This document shows, piece by piece, positions 37,559 to 45,952 of a stretch of DNA of 64,000 nucleotides (its first letter is position 1; each line of letters opens with the position of its first letter). The stretch comes from Actinosynnema pretiosum (GTDB lineage: Bacteria; Actinomycetota; Actinomycetes; Mycobacteriales; Pseudonocardiaceae). Below the pieces are notes generated by a model. That model searched no databases and had not been told where the DNA came from. It saw only the letters and a list, made by a program, of their open reading frames with translations. The stretch lies in NCBI RefSeq assembly GCF_024171695.1, contig NZ_JAMTCF010000016.1, positions 165,257 through 229,256 on the forward strand, read 5' to 3'. Position numbers and translations under genes: made by a program.

Positions 37559-37579
37559 CGACCCCCGGTCCGGATTCAT

Positions 37580-38320
37580 TACGTGATTCGCGTGCTGTGG
37601 TGCCATGGACGACACCAGGCTGGCAGAGGCCACTACCGGTGGGCTACTAGACGGCACTACGCGTGCCGATGGGGCATCCCGACCAGAAACGCGGCGCGGC
37701 GAATCCGCGGCGAATTTATCGCGTTAGCATCGCGGATCGGGTCGTACGACCAGTACGCGATCTCTTCTGCCCGAAGACGACGTCCCGCCGACCGACGCCG
37801 GTCCCGAGGTCGCCGCCAACGATATCCGGGGACTGCGCAGGAATCCCATCAGAGCCGACAGCACACGTGTGTGTTCCGGAAATCTGGGTTGGGTGCGGTG
37901 CCGGGAACCCTATTGATCGGAGGATCCAGTGATGAGCCGAGTGCACGCTGCCGCCGAGTAGATCACCGGTATGTTGCCTGAACTGCTGGAGCGGCATGGT
38001 GTGCCCGCCGCGAGCCCGCACACTGGGTGCTCGCCGCGTCGCCCGTCCCTGCCCCTTCCCATCGCTTCCCGCCCTCAAGGATCGCGCACGCTTCGGCGTG
38101 GGCGGAGTCAGGCTCGCAGGGGTCGTTACCGATGGACTACTCGAAGTCGGGAACCGGCGAGTAGTCCACCGGGTGGTCCGGCTCCCCGGTCACCCCGGTG
38201 CCGCGAGCCTGTCCGCCAGAACCGCGAGATCGGTCGCGACCACGAGTGCGGTGCGCCGGATGGTGTAGCCGAGGCTCTGGTTGACCCAGGTCATGTGCTG
38301 GTGTTGGCGTTCGTCACCGT
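37580..38320. other. long intergenic region upstream of the StrR-like gene
   Basis: About 740 bases with no supportable gene. It contains one strong inverted repeat (38133-38168, listed separately). GC content dips near 37660-37760, fitting a regulatory or degenerate region. Confidence 0.5.
38133..38168. repeat. 11-bp inverted repeat with 14-base spacer
   Basis: TGGACTACTCG (38133-38143) and CGAGTAGTCCA (38158-38168) are perfect inverted copies. It could be an operator or a hairpin. It does not match the StrR/NovG operator pattern GTTCGACTG-N11-CAGTCGAAC. Confidence 0.7.
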
Positions 38321-38479
38321 CTCGAACCGCTGAATGACTTCCCGGTCACCGAGCAGCCATATCACCATCCCGGCTTGCGAGCATTTGCCGAGCCTGCGGC
38401 CGCAGTGCGCTGCCACGACCGCCGTGTCGCCCTGGAGGAGTCTGTCAATCAAGCGGCTCTGGCGCACTTCCGGTGGTGG

Positions 38480-39310
38480 TGTCACCCGAGGAGGATGCGG
38501 TGGTGCAGGAGAGCGAAGCTGGCTCTTCCGTGCATCTGACACTTGAGCAGCTCTGACTTGGTTTTCATGCTTTCGGTGCGCCCATTGTGGTGGTCCAGGG
38601 TGATCGCAGCGGTGACGGCATCGATGGCCTGGTCGATGCCTCGCGCGAAGGGATGCACATGTGGTAGCTCCGCCTCGCGTGCCGCGGTGGTCCATGCCGC
38701 CATCCGGACCGGGTTGTCCTTGCAGCGTAAAAGGTCTTCGGCGAAAGAACGCACGGCGGCGGCCCGCACCGCGATCTCGGGACAGGCCGCAGTCAGGGCT
38801 TCGACTTGTTCGCGTTGCCGTTCGGTGAGATTCTCCGGCCAGGTTAGCAGCAGCCGAGCGGCCCGACGTGGCGAGGGGTGCGGATGCTTGTCGAGATGCC
38901 GCCCCTGGTTCAGGTATCGCACGAGGAGGTTCTGGCTGCGTTGTCGCCCAAAGCGGGGATTTCACCCAGCAGCGCGGTGGCCACCACGCCCGGCTCCTGT
39001 GCACGACGGGCACGCAGGTGGTCCCGCTACGGGTCGACCATGCAGGCCCGGTGCTTGGGGCCCGCTGGATGCGTTTCGCCTGGCCGCGCGGGCGTATCGC
39101 TTGACCGTGTTCAGTGCCAGGCCGAGGCTGCGTGAGTAGTCCAGCAGCCCAACTTCGACCTCGTGCAGGGCATGGATCTGCTGCCAGCCCTGACCACACC
39201 GGGTACCCGTGCTCGGCCAGGAGATACGGGTGGTTGAGCACCTCAGTCGGATTATCGAGGTCGGCGGGCATCGGCAATCCGAAGGCGTTCTTCCACCTGG
39301 CCTAACGCGA
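38480..39310 (-). pseudogene. ISL3-family transposase remnant
   Basis: The C-terminal part is clear: IDQAIDAVTAAITLDHHNGR followed by MKTKSELLKCQMHGRASF and LLHHRILLG, the usual ISL3 ending. Upstream, LALNTVKRYARAA in another frame is the second HTH. The N-terminal zinc-finger and DDE parts are missing or scrambled. Confidence 0.8.
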
Positions 39311-39517
39311 GGCAAGCCGTCCGTCCAACTCGATGTCAACGATCCGCGCGATGATCGATTCCCGGCTTGACGATCGGAGGCACGCTCCTTGGCGAGACGG
39401 GTGATCCGACCGAAGGTCGGCGGGCTTCATGCTGGTGCCTATGTTGTGCATGTTGGCACTGTCGGGCGCGTGTGGCGCAGTAGTCTCGTTGGAACACGCG
39501 TACCGAGGGGGCGCCGA

Positions 39518-40888
39518 GTGGAGCGGAGCGGGGAATTGGCGAGTCGAGCACGAGCCGCTGATGAGTGGATCAGCAAGGTGCTGCCAGAGCTTGCGGCCCG
39601 GCACGGACTGCCTGGCGCCCAGGTGGCCGTGCTGGTGGACGGGGAAGTCGTGGATGCGGCGGCCGGGGTGCTCAACCTGGCCACCGGTGTGCCGGTGACC
39701 AGCGACGCGTTGTTCCAGATCGGCTCGATCACCAAGGTGTGGACCGCGACGCTGGTGATGCAGTTGGTGCGCGAAGGTGCGGTCGACCTGGACCGGCCTG
39801 TGGCCGATTACCTCGACGGATTCCGGCTCGCCGACGGGGGCGCGAGTAGGACCGTGACCACTCGGCAACTCCTGAGCCACACAGGAGGTTTCGACGGGGA
39901 TATCTGGACGGACACCGGCCGCAACGAGGACGCAGTGCGGAAGTACGTCGAGACTCTCGCCGGGGCCGTCCAGTTCTTTGCACCCGGTGAGCTTTTCTCG
40001 TACTGCAACAGCGGTTACGTGGTGCTCGGCAGATTGGTGGAGGTGCTGCGCCGGAAATCGTACAACCGCGCGCTGCGCGAGCACCTGATCGAACCGCTCG
40101 GACTGGCCAACGCCGCGACGTCCGTCGAGGAGGCGATCCTGGCCTCGCCTGCGGTGGGGCACGAGAAGGCGCGGCCCGACGCACCGCTTGAGCCGGTGCG
40201 GAAGTGGTCGCTCGTGCCAGCCGCAGCTCCCGTCGGTGCGATGCTTGCGATGAGCGCGCGTGATCTGGTCGGCTTCGTCCGCCACCATCTTTCGACGCCC
40301 GAGTACGAGGCGATGCGAGAGCCCCAGGTCGAGGTGCCCGAGCCTGGGCCGATCAACGGTCATTGGGGTCTCGGTTGGTCCATGCCTGACTACGGTGGGC
40401 CGGTCGTGTTGGGTCACAACGGCTACACGATGGGGCAACGCGCGTTCCTGCGCGTGGTGCCCGATGCTGGTGTCGCGGTGGCGATGCTGACCAACGGTGG
40501 TGATGTGTTCCCGGTGTTTACCGAGGTGTTCGGGCACTTGCTGCACGAGTTGGCGGGCGTGCGCCAGCCCGAACTTCCCTCTCCTCCTGCGAGCCCTCCG
40601 CCGGTCGACGCGAATCGGGTGGTCGGGACGTACCGGTCCTCCGCGGGTGAGTGGGTGGTGCGCGTGGACGCCGACGGTCGTGCGTGGGTCGGCGTGTCGT
40701 CGTCGGACGAGGACGAGGAGGACGAGGAATTCGAGCTGGTCGCGCTGAACGCTGACGCGTTGATCACCGTGACACCACAGGAAGGCAGGCACGTGGTGTA
40801 TGGCCTCGGCGATGCCGATGCAGCAGGCCGCGCCAGGTTCCTACGGTTGACCGGGCGGGCAGTCGTCCGCGACCTCGTCAGCGGATAG
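39518..40888 (+). CDS. serine beta-lactamase family hydrolase (class C-like)
   Basis: A 456-residue member of the class C beta-lactamase/D-aminopeptidase/esterase superfamily. It has GSITKVW (S-x-x-K nucleophile, about residues 70-73), SYCNSGY (Y-x-N) and LGHNGYT (HNG in place of KTG). A C-terminal lipocalin-like domain with an acidic DEDEEDEEFEL loop follows residue 370. There is no signal peptide, so it is probably cytoplasmic. The GTG at 39518 follows GAGGGGGC; the longer frame upstream is unlikely. It converges on sdpB and overlaps its 3' end by 48 bases. True lactamase activity is doubtful; peptide or ester hydrolysis is as likely, including inactivation of the peptide made next door. 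Confidence 0.85.
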   Translation: MERSGELASRARAADEWISKVLPELAARHGLPGAQVAVLVDGEVVDAAAGVLNLATGVPVTSDALFQIGSITKVWTATLVMQLVREGAVDLDRPVADYLDGFRLADGGASRTVTTRQLLSHTGGFDGDIWTDTGRNEDAVRKYVETLAGAVQFFAPGELFSYCNSGYVVLGRLVEVLRRKSYNRALREHLIEPLGLANAATSVEEAILASPAVGHEKARPDAPLEPVRKWSLVPAAAPVGAMLAMSARDLVGFVRHHLSTPEYEAMREPQVEVPEPGPINGHWGLGWSMPDYGGPVVLGHNGYTMGQRAFLRVVPDAGVAVAMLTNGGDVFPVFTEVFGHLLHELAGVRQPELPSPPASPPPVDANRVVGTYRSSAGEWVVRVDADGRAWVGVSSSDEDEEDEEFELVALNADALITVTPQEGRHVVYGLGDADAAGRARFLRLTGRAVVRDLVSG

Positions 40889-41791
40889 TCGTCGGCTCGT
40901 TTCGTCCATCGGCACCGACGCCCTTTCAGGACCGATCAGCACGATCGTGCCTACGGTCAGCAGCCCGATCATGGCCATCCCAAAGGTAGGCAGGTTCATC
41001 AGTGTCGCTATGCTCAGGTGCAAACCGATGCCGAGCACTAGGACGACCTTGCGGAGCCGCTTTCCCGCAAGAATCGCGAGCGCGAGTACCGCCTGTATCC
41101 CGATCACCGACCAAGTGGCTGCGGCAACCGCCGGAAACGAACGCAGTGCCTGCCCGAGGAACGCGCGGACCTGGGCAGGGAAGCCGTAATCGGGGTCGTG
41201 TACCACCAGGTACATGGCGCTGCCTTGTCGCCAAAGCGGGTCGTTGAGCTTCGTGATAACCGCAGTGGCATAGATGATAAAGATCTGAGCCTTCAGCGTG
41301 ATCAGGCCCGCGAACGCGCTACCACACCACTTCGGCGTGAGCGGGGCTGTCGGCGGTAACCACTGCCAGCGTCTGCCGTCACCAAGGCAGACCGGGATAA
41401 GCAGCATGGCGGCGATCTGGGCGATCCGGTCGCCCCCGTCCGTGATGGATCCGCTCACGGTCAGGCTGAACGTGACGTACCAATGCGGCACGCAGGTCCA
41501 CCGCGGGCGGTACCCGGAGATGACGACCACCAGGATGACGATGGATAGGATCCGGCCGAGCAATAGGCCGGTGTCAGTCGGGCCCGTCAAGCACCACAGC
41601 GACATGGCGCGCACGCCCGCACAACGTGGCGCCTCGGCGCTGGCCGAGAACAGCGTGGAGTCCGGGTTGGCGAGCAGCGTGAGCAGCGGCACAGCGGCGA
41701 TCAGGGTGCGGCCAAGCGCCAGGGACAGCACACGGGGTTCCGCTTGCTCCACCGCCCACCGCAGGCTGTGCGCCGGACCCGCAGCCCTCAT
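40841..41791 (-). CDS. sdpB: SdpB-family membrane protein of an antimicrobial-peptide system
   Basis: A 316-residue polytopic membrane protein of the SdpB/HTTM type. It has several hydrophobic segments (LALGRTLIAAVPLLTLLA; GRILSIVILVVVISGY; IAQIAAMLLIPVCLG; LITLKAQIFIIYATAVITKL; MAMIGLLTVGTIVLIG) and the family-like RPRWTCVPHWYVTFS and NDPLWRQGSAMYLV blocks. In Bacillus, SdpA and SdpB together mature the SdpC toxin. The ATG at 41791 overlaps the sdpA stop (ATGA); a GTG 9 bases earlier is also possible. It is the last gene of a four-frame coupled cassette. Confidence 0.82.
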   Translation of the reverse strand: MRAAGPAHSLRWAVEQAEPRVLSLALGRTLIAAVPLLTLLANPDSTLFSASAEAPRCAGVRAMSLWCLTGPTDTGLLLGRILSIVILVVVISGYRPRWTCVPHWYVTFSLTVSGSITDGGDRIAQIAAMLLIPVCLGDGRRWQWLPPTAPLTPKWCGSAFAGLITLKAQIFIIYATAVITKLNDPLWRQGSAMYLVVHDPDYGFPAQVRAFLGQALRSFPAVAAATWSVIGIQAVLALAILAGKRLRKVVLVLGIGLHLSIATLMNLPTFGMAMIGLLTVGTIVLIGPERASVPMDETSRRLSADEVADDCPPGQP

Positions 41792-42360
41792 CCCGCGCAC
41801 TCCACCTCAGTGAACGCGACTTGAGCCACGCTGCTCGGGCGGTTCGGCAGACGTCCGGAGTCAGGCGTCGGCGTGATTTCGACGGCTATCGCAGTGGGAC
41901 CGCACACGACCGGCCGCCGCGCCGGATTCAGCACTCGATACGACAAACTGCGGTCCAGCTGGTTCACGCACGCGGTCAGCAGCTCTTGCGCACACGGTTG
42001 CCAGTACCGGTCGGGCACGAGCCTGGCGAGCGGGTTGACCTCGGTCTGCCGCACGTCGTCGATTCGGTTCATCCCCCACAGCCGCTCGGCCCTTCCGTGC
42101 CGTTCGTCGCGTGGATCCAAATCCGCCGCAGCAGGCTCGATCCGGTACGCGGTGGGTGTCGGCCGGTGAAAACCGGTGAAGAAGTACCAGTTCTGTGGCC
42201 ACAGCACCTGATATCCGGCCAACCGGCCGCTCACCGCGCCCAAGTCGAGCTGTGCCACCACGGCGATGGTTAAACTGGTCATCAACAGGGTGCCGGTCAG
42301 GATGGCACTCCGCAGCGCTCGATCCGCGTCCGAAACCTCATCGGGATACCTTCGGGGCAT
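41788..42360 (-). CDS. sdpA: SdpA-family protein of an antimicrobial-peptide system
   Basis: A 190-residue protein with one N-terminal membrane helix (LTGTLLMTSLTIAVVAQL) and the SdpA hallmark LWPQNWYFFTGFHR, followed by an extracellular domain with three Cys residues. In Bacillus, SdpA is needed with SdpB to convert pro-SdpC to active toxin. The ATG at 42360 shares TGATG with the 16-codon mini-ORF stop, so its translation depends on the upstream frames. No SdpC-like or SdpI/SdpR-like gene is nearby. Confidence 0.82.
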   Translation of the reverse strand: MPRRYPDEVSDADRALRSAILTGTLLMTSLTIAVVAQLDLGAVSGRLAGYQVLWPQNWYFFTGFHRPTPTAYRIEPAAADLDPRDERHGRAERLWGMNRIDDVRQTEVNPLARLVPDRYWQPCAQELLTACVNQLDRSLSYRVLNPARRPVVCGPTAIAVEITPTPDSGRLPNRPSSVAQVAFTEVECAG

Positions 42361-42410
42361 CAGCGCGCTTTCACGCTGTCGTAGAAAGCAGTGCGCACGA
42401 CAGTGTTCAT
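42360..42410 (-). CDS. 16-residue mini-ORF, duplicate of the secreted peptide's C-terminus
   Basis: ATG at 42410 overlaps the stop of the 56-residue peptide gene (ATGA) and its own stop overlaps the sdpA start (TGATG). It encodes MNTVVRTAFYDSVKAR, identical over 11 residues to the peptide and then Val for Met. It has no signal sequence of its own. It may be only a translational bridge, or a functional second copy. Too short for any homology-based support, so its status rests on overlap geometry and duplication. Confidence 0.5.
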   Translation of the reverse strand: MNTVVRTAFYDSVKAR

Positions 42411-42472
42411 GGGTTGGGCCACCGGCTCCACGCTTTCATGCTGTCGTAGAAAGCAGTGCGCACGACTGTGTT
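42367..42472 (-). repeat. 41-nt direct repeat, 65-nt period
   Basis: AACAC(A/T)GTCGTGCGCACTG and the following bases to AAAGCG occur at 42472-42432 and 42407-42367 (minus strand), with two differences. A GGCCCAACC block precedes both copies. The 65-base period is not a multiple of three, so the second copy is read in another frame. Confidence 0.9.
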
Positions 42473-42577
42473 CGCCGACGGTTGGGCCATCGGTTCCGCT
42501 GCGAACATCGTGGTGGTGACCAGCAAGGCCAGTGCCACCAGCGCTAAATTCAGCCCGGCCAAGAATGAACGCCCCAT
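42407..42577 (-). CDS. 56-residue secreted peptide precursor, candidate SdpAB substrate
   Basis: It starts MGRSFLAGLNLALVALALL, a textbook signal sequence or membrane anchor, with possible cleavage near TTTMFAAEP or after QPSA. The tail from N36 to P56 contains TVVRTAFYDSMKA and then an aromatic, basic end (WSRWPNP). It has no cysteine, so it cannot form the disulfide of SdpC. GGGGG lies 6 bases before the ATG at 42577. It is the first gene of the sdp cassette and the natural candidate for the peptide that SdpA and SdpB process. Too short and too novel for family assignment. Confidence 0.65.
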   Translation of the reverse strand: MGRSFLAGLNLALVALALLVTTTMFAAEPMAQPSANTVVRTAFYDSMKAWSRWPNP

Positions 42578-42626
42578 CGGTTCCCCCTGGATTCGCGCTC
42601 TCCGCACCCCCGCGTGAGCAACCAAG

Positions 42627-42657
42627 AGTATACACGATGCTACCATCCGTAGTCTAA
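42627..42657 (-). promoter_or_regulatory. probable promoter of the sdp cassette
   Basis: A perfect -10 hexamer TATACT (minus strand, 42632-42627) with TTAGAC 19 bases upstream as a weak -35. It leaves a leader of roughly 45 bases before the peptide start. The 146-base divergent region must also hold the promoter of the SARP gene. Confidence 0.55.
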
Positions 42658-42723
42658 CAATCTACCGCTCCGGTCATGGCCGTGGGGAGGCTGGGCCCGG
42701 CAGGTGGGGAGCCTGAGGGAGAC

Positions 42724-45700
42724 ATGGCGGCAAAGTTCCGGGTCCTGGGGCCGCTAGAGGTATACGTCTCGGACGAACGCATCCGGATCGGGGGGGCACG
42801 CCAACAGAAGCTCCTCGCCCTGCTTCTGCTCAAGCCCGGCTGGGTAGTGCCAGTGGACCGGCTGATTGACGAGTTGTGGAGCGAGCCGCCCGCGTCGGTG
42901 CGGCAGCAGGTACACAACGCGGTCAGCGCTCTCCGCCGGTCGCTTGCCGCAGAGAGTGGGGACACCCGGCTGGTCCGGACCGAGTTTGGGTACCTGCTCG
43001 ACATACCGGACGACGCAGTGGACACGTACCACTTCGTCACCGCGATGCGGGACGCGAAGCAGGCCGAGAAGCAGGGGAACCTGCCGAAAGCCGTGAAGCT
43101 ACTGCAGTCCGCACTCGCCGTGTGGCGCGGTGACGCTTTTTCCGGTCTCAGCGGGAGTGTGATCGAGAGCGCGGCGGCGAACTTGCACGAGCAGCGGGTC
43201 CTCTGCCTGGAGGAGCTGTTCGCCCTTCATCTGCGTGTGGGTGAGTCCGCCTCGCTGGTCGGTGGGCTCACTCAACTGGTGGCCGAGCACCCGCTGCGGG
43301 AATCGTTGCGCGGCAGCCTGATGCTCGCTCTGCACCGCAGTGGACGGCAGCCCGACGCGCTGGCTGTCTACGCGGAAGGCGAGCGGCTGTTTGCCGACGA
43401 GCTCGGCCTCGACCTGGGTCCACGGTTGCGTGAGGTCCATGCGAAGATCTTGAGGGGCACCACTGACTCCGTTGCGCCGTCAGTCGACAAAGTCGAGCGG
43501 GCCGCAGATCGGCGGGTACCAACCAGGTCTTACCTGCCGCGTGACACGACGAGCTTCTCTGGGCGGGTCGCCGAACTCGTTGAGCTGGTCGAGGTCACGA
43601 GGAACGCACTGCCGACTGCTCTGGTGATCTCTGCCATCGACGGTATGGGCGGGGTGGGCAAGACGGCTTTGGCGATCCACCTCGCCCACCGTGTTGCGGG
43701 TGAGTACCCCGACGGCCAGTATTTCATCGACCTGCGCGGGTTCAGCCCCGGGATGGACCCCGTCACGCCGGCGCAGGCTCTCGATGCGTTACTGCTCGAC
43801 AGCGGGGTGCCGCCCGAGCTCGTGCCGGTAGACCTGAATCGGCGCAGTGCCCTGTGGCGTTCGCGCATGGCAGGAGAGCGTGCACTGCTCGTACTCGACA
43901 ACGCCGTCGATGCCGGCCAGGTGACTCCTCTGCTGCCTGGCACCGCCGGCGTGCTCGTGGTGATCACTAGTCGCCGCAAGCTCAGCGCGCTGGATGGCGC
44001 GGTACCGCTCTCGTTGGACGTAATGACCACAGAAGATGGCATTTCCCTGTTCACCACAGTGGCTGGCACCCACCGCGTCGAAAGCGAGCCGGACGCCGTC
44101 AACACTGCGGTCGAGCTGTGCGGACGTCTGCCACTGGCGATCAGGATCGCCGCCGCACGGCTGCGGGACAGGTCGAGCTGGGCGGTCGCCGACCTGGTGC
44201 GCCGATTGAAGACACAGAAGCAGCGTTCACTGTTCCTCCAAGCGGGTGGACAGAGCGTGATGGCGGTGCTGAGGGTGTCGTACCGCTACCTGGCGCCATC
44301 GCAACAGCGGCTCTTCCGGTTGCTGAGTCTGCATCCGGGCACGGACTTCGACGCGTACACGGTCGCAGCACTGGGCGGGTTCGACGTCGAGGAGGCAATG
44401 GTCGCACTGGAGTCCCTGTTCGACGACAACCTTTTAAGGCAGAACGTCGCTGGGCGCTACCACTTCCACGACCTCATCGGTGACTGCGCGACTCAGTTGC
44501 TCGCGGAAGCCGCTGCGGAGCAAGAGGAACGCGCCGCCGTGTACCGGCTGCTCGACTACTACCTCCACGTGGCGCACACGTGGTGCAGGCGGTTGGACCC
44601 TGGTATTTACCCGCACGCACCCCAAGTGGACTACACACCGGGAGAGATCCGCGAGGTCAGCTCCTATGAGGAAGCCGTCGATGCGCTGAATGCCGAGTTC
44701 GCCAACCTCACCGCGGCCGCGCTACTCGCCGCGCAGCGCGGCTGGCATCGGCACGCGTGGCAGTTGGTGTGCACGCTTCACCCGTTTTTGAAGTTGCGCA
44801 ACTTCGGAGGGAAGGCGTACGAGCTCTACAAGAGCGCGGTCGAAGCCGCGCGTGCGGCGGGTGACGAGTTCGGTGAGTCGATCTCCCTGCATGGCCTTGC
44901 GGCAGCCTGTAAGGAGCAACGAACCGTCACCGAGGCGATCGAGCATCTCAACCGCGCGCTTGAGCTCATGAGACAGGTGGGCGACGTTGATCGGGAAGCG
45001 CATCAGACCGTGGATCTCGGCAACCTGACGTTCCAGACGGACCGCCTGCCGGAGGCACGCGACCTGTACCTGACGGCGGACAGGCTGCTCGCCGGATCCG
45101 CGGACACGCGCCTGCGTTCCGCGGTCGTGAACAACCTGGGGGTGCTCTGCCGGGACCTCGGCGAGTTCGACCAGGCGCTCGACCATCTGTATCGAGCAGT
45201 CGAGATGCCAGGGCACTCGTTGCGGGACGAGTTGATCACCGAGGGCGTCCTGGGTACCGTGCTGCACCTGCGCGGTGATCACGACAGGGCTTTGCACACG
45301 CTCAAGAAGGTGCTCAGCGAGGCCACTGCGGACAGGTTCCCGCACGGCGAGGTGATGGCCTTGCAGGGCGTTTCCTCCGTGTACCGGCTGTTGGGTGACC
45401 TCACAGCATCGGTGGAATACGGGCGGCAAGCGTTGAAAACGGCACGGGAGTTCGGTTTTCGCGAGTTCGAGCGCGAAGCGCTCAGCTGCCTCGGCGAGGC
45501 GTTCTTCCTCTTGGCCGATCTGGAGCGGGCGCGGCAGGTATTCGTAGAGGTGGGCCAGTTGGGCGAGCGCGATCAATCGATTCGATACCAGGCTCGTGCG
45601 CTGGAAGGGCTGGCGCACCTGTCGTTGACAAACGATGACGTCGCAGGTGCCAGGCAGTACTGGGAGCGGGCCATCGATATATATCCGGCGGGCCTGGTAG

Positions 45701-45822
45701 ACATCGGGTACGCTCGCACCCACCTCGCCTCGCTGGACAACAGGCGAACGACATGCTTCCGCTGCGAGACCGCCTCCACCTCGTCTGCCGGGGAACCGCT
45801 GGTTGTCCGGGCGATCCGGTAG
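42724..45822 (+). CDS. large SARP-type regulator (BTAD + NB-ARC + TPR, AfsR-like)
   Basis: A 1032-residue transcriptional activator. Residues 1-95 are the OmpR-like DNA-binding domain (FRVLGPLEVYVSDERIRIGG, QQKLLALLLLKPG); 95-245 the BTAD; about 290-570 an NTPase with GMGGVGKTALAIHL (Walker A, residues 306-315) and ALLVLDNAVDAGQ (Walker B); 690-1020 TPR-like helices. GAGGGAG 5 bases before the ATG at 42724 fixes the start; the frame extends upstream without a site. It is divergent from the sdp cassette, 146 bases apart, so control of that cassette is the simplest guess; control of the main cluster is also possible. Confidence 0.92.
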   Translation: MAAKFRVLGPLEVYVSDERIRIGGARQQKLLALLLLKPGWVVPVDRLIDELWSEPPASVRQQVHNAVSALRRSLAAESGDTRLVRTEFGYLLDIPDDAVDTYHFVTAMRDAKQAEKQGNLPKAVKLLQSALAVWRGDAFSGLSGSVIESAAANLHEQRVLCLEELFALHLRVGESASLVGGLTQLVAEHPLRESLRGSLMLALHRSGRQPDALAVYAEGERLFADELGLDLGPRLREVHAKILRGTTDSVAPSVDKVERAADRRVPTRSYLPRDTTSFSGRVAELVELVEVTRNALPTALVISAIDGMGGVGKTALAIHLAHRVAGEYPDGQYFIDLRGFSPGMDPVTPAQALDALLLDSGVPPELVPVDLNRRSALWRSRMAGERALLVLDNAVDAGQVTPLLPGTAGVLVVITSRRKLSALDGAVPLSLDVMTTEDGISLFTTVAGTHRVESEPDAVNTAVELCGRLPLAIRIAAARLRDRSSWAVADLVRRLKTQKQRSLFLQAGGQSVMAVLRVSYRYLAPSQQRLFRLLSLHPGTDFDAYTVAALGGFDVEEAMVALESLFDDNLLRQNVAGRYHFHDLIGDCATQLLAEAAAEQEERAAVYRLLDYYLHVAHTWCRRLDPGIYPHAPQVDYTPGEIREVSSYEEAVDALNAEFANLTAAALLAAQRGWHRHAWQLVCTLHPFLKLRNFGGKAYELYKSAVEAARAAGDEFGESISLHGLAAACKEQRTVTEAIEHLNRALELMRQVGDVDREAHQTVDLGNLTFQTDRLPEARDLYLTADRLLAGSADTRLRSAVVNNLGVLCRDLGEFDQALDHLYRAVEMPGHSLRDELITEGVLGTVLHLRGDHDRALHTLKKVLSEATADRFPHGEVMALQGVSSVYRLLGDLTASVEYGRQALKTAREFGFREFEREALSCLGEAFFLLADLERARQVFVEVGQLGERDQSIRYQARALEGLAHLSLTNDDVAGARQYWERAIDIYPAGLVDIGYARTHLASLDNRRTTCFRCETASTSSAGEPLVVRAIR

Positions 45823-45952
45823 ATCAGCCGCCTGAGCCCGATCCTGCCGAGATCCTGTTGTCGGTCGAGGATTCGAGGTGACCCGGAAGCTACTGGCCAT
45901 CCCGTCGGTGCTGCTGCGCGGCGAGGCGGCCAAGGAGGCAGAGTTGCTTGTG

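Noticed and set aside
38133..38168. StrR/NovG operator
   Set aside because: Half-sites and the 14-base spacer do not fit the GTTCGACTG-N11-CAGTCGAAC pattern.
42676..42723. Upstream ATG at 42676 as the SARP start
   Set aside because: The 16 extra residues are Gly/Pro-rich and lack a ribosome-binding site; the ATG at 42724 has GAGGGAG at the right distance and matches family N-termini.
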